Below, in pieces: positions 44,401 through 53,779 of a stretch of 64,000 nt of DNA; position 1 is the first letter of the stretch; every line of letters starts with the position of its first letter. The notes below the pieces were generated by a model. The model saw only the letters and a program-made list of their open reading frames with translations. It did no database searches and was not told the origin of the DNA. Source of the DNA: Bacteroidota bacterium (GTDB lineage Bacteria > Bacteroidota > Bacteroidia > Chitinophagales > Chitinophagaceae); assembly GCA_018267965.1 (NCBI GenBank), contig JAFDXK010000002.1:248001-312000 (forward strand). The letters run 5' to 3'. Both the position numbers and the translations under genes were made by a program.

Positions 44401-47265
44401 TTAGTGTGCTGCAAGCCAATTTTTCCCGGTTCCTGCTTCTGCATTTACAGGTACATTATGTGGTAATACCATCGCGCTTTCCATACCTTCCTTTATAAGC
44501 AGTGTAACAGCATCCATTTCGTCTTCAGGTACATCGAATACCAATTCATCATGCACTTGCAAAATCATTCGTGTACGCATATTTTCTTTTTTAAGGGCAG
44601 TATGTACTTTTTTCATAGCTAATTTTATCATTTCTGCAGCTGTGCCTTGTATTGGTGAGTTAATAGCATTTCGCTCTGCATACCCACGCACAGTTTGATT
44701 GGTGGAAGTGATATCACGTAGGTAACGTTTACGTCCCATTAGGGTTTCTACGTAGCCTGTTTCACGAGCAAAGTTGATGGTATCGTCCATATATTTCTTG
44801 ATAGACGAAAATTCTGTGAAGTAGTTATCTATAATGGTTTTAGCTTCTGTGCGACTGATTCCAAGTGATTCGGCTAAGCCAAATGCCGATTGCCCGTAAA
44901 TGATGCCGAAATTTACCGCTTTAGCAGCGCGACGTTGAGCGCTTGTAACGTCTGCTTCTGCCACACCATAAACTTTAGCCGCTGTCGCTGTATGGATGTC
45001 TTTATTTTCAACGAAAGCTTTTATCATATTCTCATCACCACTGATAGCTGCTACGATACGCAATTCTATTTGTGAATAGTCAGCAGATAAAAGTGTCCAA
45101 CCATCTCCTCTCGATACAAATGCTTTGCGTATTTCTTTACCCCTGTCTGTACGAATAGGAATATTTTGCAAATTAGGGTCTACGCTGCTCAAACGACCCG
45201 TAACTGCAATAGCTTGGTTGAAGTTGGTATGCACCCTGCCGGTACGAGGGTTTATCATAGTTGGCAGAGCATCCACATAGGTGCTTTTCAGTTTGCTCAG
45301 TTCCCTGAATACAAGAATATCATCTACTACCTGGTGTTTATTGCGAAGCTTTAATAACACATCTTCTCCTGTTGCATATTGTCCTGTTTTTGTTTTTTTG
45401 GCTTTTTCGTCCAGCTTCATTTTATCAAACAGTACTTCTCCCAATTGCTTTGGTGAACCGAGATTGAAAACTATACCAGCGTGTTTATAAACGTTATCTT
45501 CAGCTATTCTTATTTCACGTTCTAGTTCTTTAGAGTATTCTCTTAAAAAGTTTACGTCAATGCCTACACCTTCATACTCCATGTCTACTAATACATTCAC
45601 TAGAGGATTTTCAACCTCCTCAAATACTTTGCGAACATCACGTTTATCTAACAGCGGATTAAATACCTGCTTAAGTTGGAATGTCACATCTGCATCCTCT
45701 GCAGCATATTCTTTTACAGCTTCGATAGGCGCATCGCGCATATTGCCCTGATTCTTCCCTTTCTTGCCAATCAGTGTCTCAATTGATACAGGTTCGTAAC
45801 CCAAATATTTAGCACTCAGCACATCCATACTGCGCTTCCCTTCGGGTTCTATTACATAATGAGCAAGCATGGTATCGAATGTCTTGCCCTTCAATGTGTA
45901 TCCATACCATTTAAGTATGGTTAAATCATACTTAATATTCTGTCCTATCCATAAAATATCTTCCTTGTCAAATACTGGTTTAAATTGTTCAAGTATTTTC
46001 AGTGCTGCATCTTTACCTTCAGGAATATATACGTAATAAGCTTTCCCGTTTTCCCAGCAAAAGCTCATACCAATAATATCAGCAAGGTGTGGGTCTACGT
46101 TTGTGGTTTCAGTATCAAAGGCAATTTCTTTTTGTTGTAACAGTTTTGCTACAAGATCTTTTACTGCAGCATCATTATCAACCAAATGATATTCATGTGG
46201 CGTGTTGTTGATATTTTTATTAGCCGATATTGGAGCATCATCCTCTGCAATATCTATTACAGTAGGCTCTGCTATACCTGCCACAGGTATTTTTTGTGCA
46301 ATTGGTTGGCCGAATAAATCTGTATAAACAGATGAAGCAGCAGGAGCAACACCCGCTATTGCAGTATTTGCGCCGGTTACCACTTCTTCGCCCAATATAC
46401 GTTTGCCAAGTGTTTTAAATTCGAGCGCATTGAATATTTCTTTCAGAGCTTCTTTATCCATTTCTTTTACTCTGAAATCCTCTTCGTGAAATTGTACCGG
46501 AACGTTGGTAATAATTGTTGCTAGTTTTTTTGAGAGAATTGCATTTTCTTTTCCATTGCGTACCTTCTCTCCTAAAGCTCCCTTTATTTTATCTGCATTT
46601 GCTAAAACATTTTCAAGGGTATCATATTCGGCTAAAAGTTTCGCGGCAGTTTTTTCACCTACACCGGCAATGCCAGGTATATTATCTACAGCATCTCCCA
46701 TTAAACCTAATATGTCTATCACTTGGTCTACACGTTTGATGTTCCATTTTTCGCAAACTTCTTTAGGGCCAAGTATTTCTACGCTACCACCCTGATATGC
46801 TGGTTTATATATCAGTACATTATCTCGTACTAACTGCCCATAGTCTTTATCTGGCGTTACCATATATACAGTATAACCCATGTCGCTTGCTTCGTGGGCT
46901 AACGCACCAATTACGTCATCAGCTTCATACCCATCACTTTCCATTACGGGCAAGTTGAAGCCCTTGATTATTTTTTTGATATCAGGTACTGCAGATGAAA
47001 TATCTTCAGGAGTCTCCTGCCTGTTGGCTTTATAGGCTTCAAAATCGGTATGCCTTTCGGTAGGTGCGCTGGTATCAAACACTACAGCAAGATGTGTAGG
47101 TTTTTCTTTATTGATTAAATCCAGCAGCGTTGTAGTAAAACCGAATTGTGCATTTGTATTACGACCTGTGCTTGTGATGCGCGGTGCACGTATTAGTGCA
47201 TAATAAGCACGGAAGATTAATGCAAATGCATCAAGCAGGAAGAGTTTCTTTTCATTTTCAGCCAT
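44401..47265 (-). CDS. polA: DNA polymerase I
   Basis: 954 residues with all three PolA domains. Residues 1-~290 are the 5' nuclease (LLDAFALIFRAYYALIR, ESDGYEADDVIGALA, NIPGIAGVGEKTA). A linker of low conservation follows, then the 3'-5' proofreading domain with Asp384 and Glu386 (FDTETTNVDP), IGQNIKYDL and YAAEDADVTFQL, so the exonuclease looks active. The polymerase domain has LLSADYSQIELR, RRAAKAVNFGIIYGQSAFGLA and LQVHDELVFDVPE. It fills Okazaki gaps and excision-repair tracts. It is the only gene in its strand block between convergent neighbours on the left and the cysteine-cluster gene on the right. Confidence 0.97.
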   Translation of the reverse strand: MAENEKKLFLLDAFALIFRAYYALIRAPRITSTGRNTNAQFGFTTTLLDLINKEKPTHLAVVFDTSAPTERHTDFEAYKANRQETPEDISSAVPDIKKIIKGFNLPVMESDGYEADDVIGALAHEASDMGYTVYMVTPDKDYGQLVRDNVLIYKPAYQGGSVEILGPKEVCEKWNIKRVDQVIDILGLMGDAVDNIPGIAGVGEKTAAKLLAEYDTLENVLANADKIKGALGEKVRNGKENAILSKKLATIITNVPVQFHEEDFRVKEMDKEALKEIFNALEFKTLGKRILGEEVVTGANTAIAGVAPAASSVYTDLFGQPIAQKIPVAGIAEPTVIDIAEDDAPISANKNINNTPHEYHLVDNDAAVKDLVAKLLQQKEIAFDTETTNVDPHLADIIGMSFCWENGKAYYVYIPEGKDAALKILEQFKPVFDKEDILWIGQNIKYDLTILKWYGYTLKGKTFDTMLAHYVIEPEGKRSMDVLSAKYLGYEPVSIETLIGKKGKNQGNMRDAPIEAVKEYAAEDADVTFQLKQVFNPLLDKRDVRKVFEEVENPLVNVLVDMEYEGVGIDVNFLREYSKELEREIRIAEDNVYKHAGIVFNLGSPKQLGEVLFDKMKLDEKAKKTKTGQYATGEDVLLKLRNKHQVVDDILVFRELSKLKSTYVDALPTMINPRTGRVHTNFNQAIAVTGRLSSVDPNLQNIPIRTDRGKEIRKAFVSRGDGWTLLSADYSQIELRIVAAISGDENMIKAFVENKDIHTATAAKVYGVAEADVTSAQRRAAKAVNFGIIYGQSAFGLAESLGISRTEAKTIIDNYFTEFSSIKKYMDDTINFARETGYVETLMGRKRYLRDITSTNQTVRGYAERNAINSPIQGTAAEMIKLAMKKVHTALKKENMRTRMILQVHDELVFDVPEDEMDAVTLLIKEGMESAMVLPHNVPVNAEAGTGKNWLAAH

Positions 47266-47320
47266 AGGGCTAAGTTAAGCCAATGTGCTGAAGTGTTACA
47301 ATTATACTAGGAAGAAAAAA

Positions 47321-47821
47321 TTACCATTCATATTCCTTCTCTACCCTTTTTCTCAATCGATTGACCAGCATAAACGTGGCAGGGCAGCGATGAACATTCT
47401 GTATAAATGTATCGTTGTACATATCGAACGGTTTTTTGTTATGATGCGGGAATTCAGCACAGTCTTTTGGACGTACTTCGTAGATAGAACATTTATTATC
47501 AATAAGAAACTGGCAAGGTTGTTTTTTGTTCATCCAGTCGCCGTTATCAGGGTCTTTTTCAAGCCATTTATCAGTAAATTCTTTCGGCGTCATTTTCAGG
47601 TGCTCAGATATACGTACTATATCCTTGCGTGTATAAGTCGGTGTCATGGTCTTGCAGCAGTTAGCGCAGTTCATGCAGTCTACTTCCTCCCATACAGTTT
47701 TGTCAACCTCTGCTACCAGCTTAGGCATATCTTCAGGAACTATCTTATCCAGCTTTTTGAGAAATTTCGTCAGCTCTTTTTTCTTGCTTGCCGCTTTCCG
47801 GTTAAATTTTTTCAAATCCAT
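47321..47821 (-). CDS. YkgJ-type cysteine cluster protein
   Basis: A 166-residue protein of the CxxCxxCC zinc/iron chelating (YkgJ) family: DCMNCANCCKTMTPTYTRKD, then CSIYEVRPKDCAEFPHH and a last Cys in HRCPAT. The N-terminal ~50 residues are Lys-rich and helical. Function is unknown; members may bind a metal cluster. It lies 55 nt upstream of polA on the same strand and may be co-transcribed with it. Confidence 0.85.
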   Translation of the reverse strand: MDLKKFNRKAASKKKELTKFLKKLDKIVPEDMPKLVAEVDKTVWEEVDCMNCANCCKTMTPTYTRKDIVRISEHLKMTPKEFTDKWLEKDPDNGDWMNKKQPCQFLIDNKCSIYEVRPKDCAEFPHHNKKPFDMYNDTFIQNVHRCPATFMLVNRLRKRVEKEYEW

Positions 47822-47955
47822 AGAAGGTTGTAAATATAAGGTATTGACGAATAGGTGTAGTATTTTTACCTACTTTTTTAAACTACATTAAACAATAGCC
47901 CTTAAATGGTATCAAACCGAAAAGAGGCAGTGTTTTATAGCCGTAGCCGTTAAAT

Positions 47956-50556
47956 ATGAAACGAAAGTGTATTATATATCTCTATTTGCTGTTAACTGTG
48001 TTAACTGTAAATCGTATATATGCACAAACACTTGATTCGTTAAGGCTGGCAGTTGATAATATTGATACTTCTACCGATATCGCTAAACCTGTTCAGAAAT
48101 ATAAGGTTAGGGGTACGATAAGGGATAAGCTAACAGGCAATCCGGTAGAGTTTGCAACAATCTATTTGTCGAATACAGGCATTGGAACACCAGCAGATAC
48201 CAATGGTAATTTCGATTTGTTCTTTGATGCGTTACCAAACGACACACTCAAAGCTCAGGCGTTGGGATACAAGACATTTGTAAAAATATTAGATAGCAGT
48301 GAGCATGATTTCCAATTATATATCCAATTGGAGGCCAGCACTAATAATCTAAAAGATGTAGTAGTGCATGCAGGAGAAGACCCTGCTATTATGCTGGTAA
48401 AAAAAATAATTGCAGCAAAACCCCGTAATAATCCAGAGCGTTTTGATAACTATGGATATGTAGCATATAATAAAGTTGAACTGGATATATTGAACCTCAG
48501 CAAAAAACAATTTGAAGAGCTTCCTGTGCCATATTTAAAAAACCTGAGCTATATATACCGAAATATCGACAGTACATCAGAGAAAAAACCTTTTCTACCA
48601 TTCTATTTAACAGAAACTATATCTGACAATTATTATCAGGATAAGCCACGAATAAAAAGAGAATATATAAGGGCCAGCCAGATAAAAGGCATTAACAATG
48701 AAAATATAAATAAGAGCATTACCCAGTACGTTGGTAATATGTACCTCCCAATCAATCCGTATAATAATTATATCGTCTTTTTCTTTAAGCAATATATCAG
48801 CCCAATCAATAATGCCGGACCTACCTTTTACAAGTATAAGATTATTGATACAGTAAAACTGAATGGTTATAAGTTAATAACAGTATCCTTTAAAGCATTG
48901 CGTGAGGGAGAGAATTGTTTTGAAGGTAGTTTTCGTGTAGTAGATTCTGTCTATGCATTGCAGCATATAGAAGCAGATATTCCTAAGGAAGCTAACATTA
49001 ACTGGCTTAAAGATGCAAAGTTCTATAAAGACTACTCGCTTGTAAATGACTCAGTTTGGTTTTGTACAAAAGAAAATTTCACAACTGAATTATTACTTGC
49101 AGGAGATTTATTAAAGACAATAGGACTGAAAGCAAGGAAAACAAACATTTATACGAACGTAAAATTTAACGATGCTACAGTACAGCAAGTATTGAGTAGC
49201 AAAAAATACAAAAGAGATGTAGTGATTGCCGAAGATGCACTTGATGCTACAGAAGATTTTTGGGTATCTGAGCGACCGGAATTACTAAGTAAAAATGAAC
49301 AAGGTATTTACAACATGTTCGATACACTGGAGAGAGATCCTAAATTCAGGAAATTCAGAAATACAATGAAGATTGTAGCAAGTGGCGTTTGGAAAGTCGG
49401 ATGGTTTGAATTTGGTCCATACTGGAATATATACAGTTATAATAACATTGAAGGAACTGCACTCTGCTATTCAATGGGTACTACTCCTAAGCTTTCAAAA
49501 GACGTGTATATCAATGGATATGTGGCATACGGTTTTAGAGACAAGGAAGTGAAGTATAACGTAAATGGACTGTGGTTATTGAAAAATGATTTTCCGCGTA
49601 CTTATATCGCTGCTTCTTACACACATGATATTGATTTATCGGTAAATTATTACGACCGCGTAACATTTGATAATGCACTTAGTTTTGCCGTTCGCAAGCC
49701 GGGCATACCTGCGAAATTTATGTTTGCAAACGATGCCAGGTTTGAGTTTTACAAAGAACATAACAGCGGGTTTAGCTATATGCTCACTTTTTTAAGGAAG
49801 ACCTATGACCCGTATGCCCCACTTCCTGACGCAAGTATATTTAATGATGAAAATGGATTGCCTTCTACAAACATTACACAAACAGAAACGAACATAAGGT
49901 TACGTTATGCATACAAAGAGCGTTTCCTTAATGGCAACTATTTCAGAAGCAGCTTAGGCAGTAAATATCCAATAATAGAATTGAGGTATTCAAAAGGAAT
50001 TAAAGGTGCTTTAAACGGCGGCTATGATTATAATAAGTTGAGAATAAGTATTTCTCAAACCAATCTCAAAATAGCACCTTTCGGCTCTTTATACATCAAC
50101 TTATTTGCAGGTAAATATTTTGGAACACTCCCTTATCCGTTGCTTGAAGTGCATCCAGGAAATGAAACTTATGTGTATAATAAGTATGCTTTCAGCATGA
50201 TGAACCAATACGAGTTTATCAGCGACCAATATGTTGGATTTAATTTGGAACACTCCCTGGGTGGAGGATTCCTTAAATATATTCCGGGTGTAAAAAAATT
50301 AAAGCTACGGCAGTTTTGGACAGCAAAAGGTGTAATGGGAAGCCTCAACGATTCTAATACAGCCCTAAATATGAATAAAGGTTTTGCCTTTAAGACTTTA
50401 GCGAGCACACCATACATAGAAGTTGGCACAGGTATTGAAAATATATTGAAAGTCTTCAGGGTCGATTTTATATGGAGGGTTGCTCCACAGCCGGTGGCAA
50501 CAGACCCTCGTCAATCTTATTTTGGAATTTTCGGTAGTATGAAACTTACTTTTTAA
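47956..50556 (+). CDS. DUF5686 outer-membrane protein with carboxypeptidase-regulatory-like domain
   Basis: An 866-residue protein with a signal peptide (MKRKCIIYLYLLLTVLTVNRIYAQ cut at the end). A carboxypeptidase-regulatory-like beta domain at ~48-125 (VRGTIRDKLTGNPVEFATIYL) is followed by DUF5686 (KDVVVHAGEDPAIMLVKKIIAAKPRNNP ... NNYGYVAYNKVELDI-like). The long C-terminal half shows alternating aromatic strands consistent with an outer-membrane barrel, ending GSMKLTF. The family is Bacteroidota-specific, and its role is not established. The last 11 bp overlap the convergent bcp gene. Confidence 0.85.
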   Translation: MKRKCIIYLYLLLTVLTVNRIYAQTLDSLRLAVDNIDTSTDIAKPVQKYKVRGTIRDKLTGNPVEFATIYLSNTGIGTPADTNGNFDLFFDALPNDTLKAQALGYKTFVKILDSSEHDFQLYIQLEASTNNLKDVVVHAGEDPAIMLVKKIIAAKPRNNPERFDNYGYVAYNKVELDILNLSKKQFEELPVPYLKNLSYIYRNIDSTSEKKPFLPFYLTETISDNYYQDKPRIKREYIRASQIKGINNENINKSITQYVGNMYLPINPYNNYIVFFFKQYISPINNAGPTFYKYKIIDTVKLNGYKLITVSFKALREGENCFEGSFRVVDSVYALQHIEADIPKEANINWLKDAKFYKDYSLVNDSVWFCTKENFTTELLLAGDLLKTIGLKARKTNIYTNVKFNDATVQQVLSSKKYKRDVVIAEDALDATEDFWVSERPELLSKNEQGIYNMFDTLERDPKFRKFRNTMKIVASGVWKVGWFEFGPYWNIYSYNNIEGTALCYSMGTTPKLSKDVYINGYVAYGFRDKEVKYNVNGLWLLKNDFPRTYIAASYTHDIDLSVNYYDRVTFDNALSFAVRKPGIPAKFMFANDARFEFYKEHNSGFSYMLTFLRKTYDPYAPLPDASIFNDENGLPSTNITQTETNIRLRYAYKERFLNGNYFRSSLGSKYPIIELRYSKGIKGALNGGYDYNKLRISISQTNLKIAPFGSLYINLFAGKYFGTLPYPLLEVHPGNETYVYNKYAFSMMNQYEFISDQYVGFNLEHSLGGGFLKYIPGVKKLKLRQFWTAKGVMGSLNDSNTALNMNKGFAFKTLASTPYIEVGTGIENILKVFRVDFIWRVAPQPVATDPRQSYFGIFGSMKLTF

Positions 50557-51013
50557 AGCCCCAGGCTTTCAATATCTGGTCGGTATGTATTTTGGATAAT
50601 GCACGTTTAATTATATGTGCAATGTTACCTTTTTCGTCTATGAGAAATGTACTGCGAACAATACCCATATGATGATGTCCATATAATACTTTTTCTGCCC
50701 AAACGCCGTATTTATTTGCGATTTTCAAATTATCATCGACCAAAAGAGGGAACGGAAGTGAAAACTTTTGTTCAAACTTTTTGTGGCTTTTTTCATCGTT
50801 AGGGCTAACGCCTAGTATGGTAATGCCATGTTGTTTTAATAAGCTATAATTGTCGCGAATATTACAAGCCTGAACTGTACATACTTCTGTATCATCTTCA
50901 GGGTAAAAGTATAGCGCAACTTTTTTGCCTTTAAAGTCCTTAAGAGCAATTGTGTTGCCATCCTGATCGGTAGTTTTAAAATCCGGTGCTTTGTCGCCTA
51001 CTTGTAATGCCAT
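50546..51013 (-). CDS. bcp: Thioredoxin-dependent thiol peroxidase (Bcp/PrxQ)
   Basis: A 155-residue atypical 2-Cys peroxiredoxin. The signature PxxxTxxC is present (YPEDDTEVC) with peroxidatic Cys45 and resolving Cys50, spaced as in PrxQ. GVSPNDEKSHKKFEQKFSLPFPLLVDD and STFLIDEKGNI complete the fold. It reduces H2O2 and organic hydroperoxides in the cytoplasm using thioredoxin. The M23 peptidase gene lies 2 nt upstream on the same strand, so the two are likely one transcript. Confidence 0.95.
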   Translation of the reverse strand: MALQVGDKAPDFKTTDQDGNTIALKDFKGKKVALYFYPEDDTEVCTVQACNIRDNYSLLKQHGITILGVSPNDEKSHKKFEQKFSLPFPLLVDDNLKIANKYGVWAEKVLYGHHHMGIVRSTFLIDEKGNIAHIIKRALSKIHTDQILKAWGFKK

Positions 51014-51015
51014 AG

Positions 51016-52692
51016 TTATCTGATAAAAGTATAGTTAAGTGTTTGACTATTTTTATTTTCATCTGTTGCCGTAAGGCTAAGTATATGTTTTCCCTTTGGA
51101 CAATGTTCATCAAAAGTATAAAAGAAAATATCACCATGCTGCTCTACACAAAGCCATTTACCATCCAGCATTGCCCTATAGCTTTTTATTGAAGTAATAT
51201 CGTCGGTTATTTTAAAACTAATGCGATTTGCTTTTATCAGTTTGGAGCTTGTCTTTTGTAGAGGAACAATTCGGGGTGGTTGTATATCAGCTACCAGCCT
51301 ATATTCGCCAAAATTACGTACCGCAGTTTTGTACCAGCCATTTTCAATAATCGCTGCTTTGCCTGTTTCTTCTTTACCATCATTATACACTAAAGCAATT
51401 TTATCTTTTAAGTTGAATTGTATTGCTTTATTAGGTTTGATAAACAAATCGAAATAAGTATGTACCGGCACATAACTACGGTGTATCATATACCTGTCTG
51501 AATAACTACTAGCATCAGGTGTACTACTATAGTTAAAACATATATCATCATACAATGCTTTATCATTTAACACAAAACGTAGATTAGGATTATCATGGCG
51601 GTTTTCTTCATTTGCGTTAAATAACGGGTTGCATTTTTCACCTACCAATACTCCGATTTTTTGTATCATGAATGAAATAACGGTTTCATTACCTTCAACA
51701 TCTGTGAGTGTAATGCCAATATGATGTGGTTTCATGTCTGCAATATTCATCGTGCCCTTAGTGTCTTGCCAGCTGTAGATATGATCAAGTCTATTGTTCT
51801 TTAACTGGAACATCAACTGCATATACTCTCCTGCGGTCTTTTTCATCTTATAATCTATATAGGCATGCTGGTAGCGCGTTTCTTCATAGCCTATATCATC
51901 CAGTGTTATTGTTCCTATCAACATACTGTCTAAACGGATCGTAGCTGTATAGAACGTTAGTGAATTATCACTACCATTCATAAAATCATTTACAGCAATG
52001 CCGATACCACATTGTCCGGCAATAGTTTCTATTGAGTCAGTAGTATATACATTTCCTTTCTTCTTCAAAGATGCAACAACGGGTATTTGTTGATAAAGGC
52101 TTTGTTCTGCATCGTATATAGCAACTTTAGTTGGCACAGGCGCAATGTTATCTATAATCGGCAACCCGAATAATGCAGGATTAAGAGGGTGTTCTGTTTT
52201 ATTATCGCGTATCTCAAAATGCAGATGCGGTGCTGTAGAAGAACCTGTATTGCCACTCCATGCTATTTGCTGCCCTTTCTTTACAGGAAATTGAGATGGT
52301 GGAAACTGCATATCAATTGTCCAGCTTTCTTTTTTGTATTGCTCTGCTTTTACATACCGTTGCAAATCAGGCATAAAATCATTGAGGTGGGCATACAATG
52401 TTGTATAGCCATTTGGGTGTGTTACATAAATAGCATGGCCAAAGCCGCCTGATTCTAATTTAATGCGTGATATATAACCATCGGCAGCAGCATGTACAGC
52501 AAGATTTTCTTTGCCATTAGTTTTTATATCTAATCCGCTGTGAAAATGATTAGGACGACATTCGCCGAAATTGCCAGCGAGTAAAATGGGAATGTCAAGT
52601 GGGTTGCGGAAATAATCGGTGGGGTAGTTAGGTTGCGCCATAACACGAATAAATCCTATAACAAACAGTAATATAGAAGCTATTTTTCTCAT
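51016..52692 (-). CDS. Secreted M23-family metallopeptidase
   Basis: The start is placed at ATG 52692, giving a signal peptide (MRKIASILLFVIGFIRVMAQ); an in-frame start at 52725 adds 11 residues. The LytM/M23 domain is N-terminal (~30-170) with zinc ligands in PNHFHSGLDIK and APHLHFEIRD and the usual GGFGHAIYVTHPNGYTTLYAHL. The remaining ~380 residues are beta-rich and resemble Ig-like modules. Such enzymes cut peptidoglycan cross-links or act as degenerate amidase activators; the complete ligands here suggest activity. It is upstream of bcp. Confidence 0.88.
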   Translation of the reverse strand: MRKIASILLFVIGFIRVMAQPNYPTDYFRNPLDIPILLAGNFGECRPNHFHSGLDIKTNGKENLAVHAAADGYISRIKLESGGFGHAIYVTHPNGYTTLYAHLNDFMPDLQRYVKAEQYKKESWTIDMQFPPSQFPVKKGQQIAWSGNTGSSTAPHLHFEIRDNKTEHPLNPALFGLPIIDNIAPVPTKVAIYDAEQSLYQQIPVVASLKKKGNVYTTDSIETIAGQCGIGIAVNDFMNGSDNSLTFYTATIRLDSMLIGTITLDDIGYEETRYQHAYIDYKMKKTAGEYMQLMFQLKNNRLDHIYSWQDTKGTMNIADMKPHHIGITLTDVEGNETVISFMIQKIGVLVGEKCNPLFNANEENRHDNPNLRFVLNDKALYDDICFNYSSTPDASSYSDRYMIHRSYVPVHTYFDLFIKPNKAIQFNLKDKIALVYNDGKEETGKAAIIENGWYKTAVRNFGEYRLVADIQPPRIVPLQKTSSKLIKANRISFKITDDITSIKSYRAMLDGKWLCVEQHGDIFFYTFDEHCPKGKHILSLTATDENKNSQTLNYTFIR

Positions 52693-52708
52693 ATTCCCGA
52701 ATAACATC

Positions 52709-52716
52709 CAAATATA
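52709..52716 (-). promoter_or_regulatory. Candidate -7 box (TATATTTG) for the M23 gene
   Basis: The reverse complement of 52709-52716 is TATATTTG, 16 nt before the preferred ATG at 52692. Its position supports that start over the one at 52725, which lies upstream of the box. No suitable TTG at -33. Confidence 0.4.
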
Positions 52717-52740
52717 CAACTCCACTTGGCTATAATTCCT

Positions 52741-52765
52741 TAGGTTTGCACGCGCAAAGCAAACC
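52741..52765 (+). promoter_or_regulatory. -7 box (TAGGTTTG) overlapping an inverted repeat, DUF6787 gene
   Basis: TAGGTTTG at 52741-52748 ends 19 nt before the ATG. GGTTTGC (52743-52749) and GCAAACC (52759-52765) form a 7-bp inverted repeat that covers the box and most of the leader. It could be a binding site or a 5' hairpin. Confidence 0.45.
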
Positions 52766-52767
52766 GG

Positions 52768-53046
52768 ATGTTCGAAAAGCTGAAAAACAAATGGAATGTA
52801 AATAATGGGCAGCTCCTGCTGATTATATGCTGTTTTGCATTGGGTGGAACACTTTGCGGCAGAACCGGCAAAATGATTCTTGATGCGCTGGGAATGGAGA
52901 AAGGTATTTTCTGGGTTATCTGTTATTTGTTGTTAATAAGCTTATTATGGCCTGTTTGCGTTTTACTTGTTAGTATCCCTTTAGGCCAATACAAGTTTTT
53001 TAATGCGTATGTGAAACGCATACTCAAAAAAATAGGCGGACGTTAA
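52768..53046 (+). CDS. DUF6787 family small membrane protein
   Basis: 92 residues: a Lys-rich N-terminal helix (MFEKLKNKWNVN), two membrane helices (LLLIICCFALGGTLCG and GIFWVICYLLLISLLWPVCVLLVSIPLG) and a basic tail (YKFFNAYVKRILKKIGG). The layout and the WPVCVLLVSIPLGQ segment match DUF6787, a Bacteroidota family of unknown function. Its last 4 bp overlap the convergent recO gene. Confidence 0.8.
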   Translation: MFEKLKNKWNVNNGQLLLIICCFALGGTLCGRTGKMILDALGMEKGIFWVICYLLLISLLWPVCVLLVSIPLGQYKFFNAYVKRILKKIGGR

Positions 53047-53777
53047 TGTAGTACCGCCCTCAATACTTCCAGCGATTTTATGGTGCTTAAATGTTGTGTA
53101 TGCTGATGCAAAAACTCAATATACCAATCCAGTAGCCTATACCGCATTTCTGCATTTAATACTATTGATTTCAATGAAGCCATATCATCTGCCAATAGAA
53201 ATGCATTTAATACTCTGGCATCTTCGTCTAATACATAAGGTGCTGCAACTGGTGCAAGTGACATATATGCCCCTTCATGTAGGTTGAGGTGTGGGGTATC
53301 GGCACTATAATTACCCCTTATTTCATAGCCTAATATGCGGCTGCAATGAATGATAAAATAGAGTGGAAGATTTGCGACATCTGTTACCGGCATTTTATCC
53401 AGCTCGCAGAAATAATCGAACGAAAAAGCAAATAATTCCGGTTGTTGTGCTTGCTCCGGTAATAAACGTAATAGTAATTCTGCTGAAAATAAAGCAATAC
53501 TGTTTTTAACTACTTCTTCCTGCAGCGATGTATAAATATGCGCAAATTGAAATTCTTTTATTTGCTGCAGTTTAGTTTGTGGTTTGTGATATACTACTAA
53601 ATCCAGTAATGTAGCAGGTTGCAATAAGGCTGCTTTATTGCTTTTTGCTTTGCTGCTACGGGCGCCTTGCACCATATAGCTCTGTATGCCCTGTTTTTCT
53701 GTAAACAGCGTGCTGATAAGGCTTGTGTCGCCATACTTAACTGACCTGAGAACAATAGCTTTTGTGTGTTGCAGCAT
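53043..53777 (-). CDS. recO: DNA repair protein RecO
   Basis: 244 residues. The N-terminal OB fold is clear: LQHTKAIVLRSVKYGDTSLISTLFTEKQGIQSYMVQGAR, followed by the helical C-terminal domain (VVKNSIALFSAELLLRLLPEQAQQPELFAFSF). RecO loads RecA onto SSB-coated DNA in the RecFOR pathway. The CxxC zinc motif found in many RecO proteins is not visible, as is common in Bacteroidota. It starts 2 nt after the stop of the porZ-like gene, so the two form an operon. Confidence 0.9.
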   Translation of the reverse strand: MLQHTKAIVLRSVKYGDTSLISTLFTEKQGIQSYMVQGARSSKAKSNKAALLQPATLLDLVVYHKPQTKLQQIKEFQFAHIYTSLQEEVVKNSIALFSAELLLRLLPEQAQQPELFAFSFDYFCELDKMPVTDVANLPLYFIIHCSRILGYEIRGNYSADTPHLNLHEGAYMSLAPVAAPYVLDEDARVLNAFLLADDMASLKSIVLNAEMRYRLLDWYIEFLHQHTQHLSTIKSLEVLRAVLH

Positions 53778-53779
53778 AG

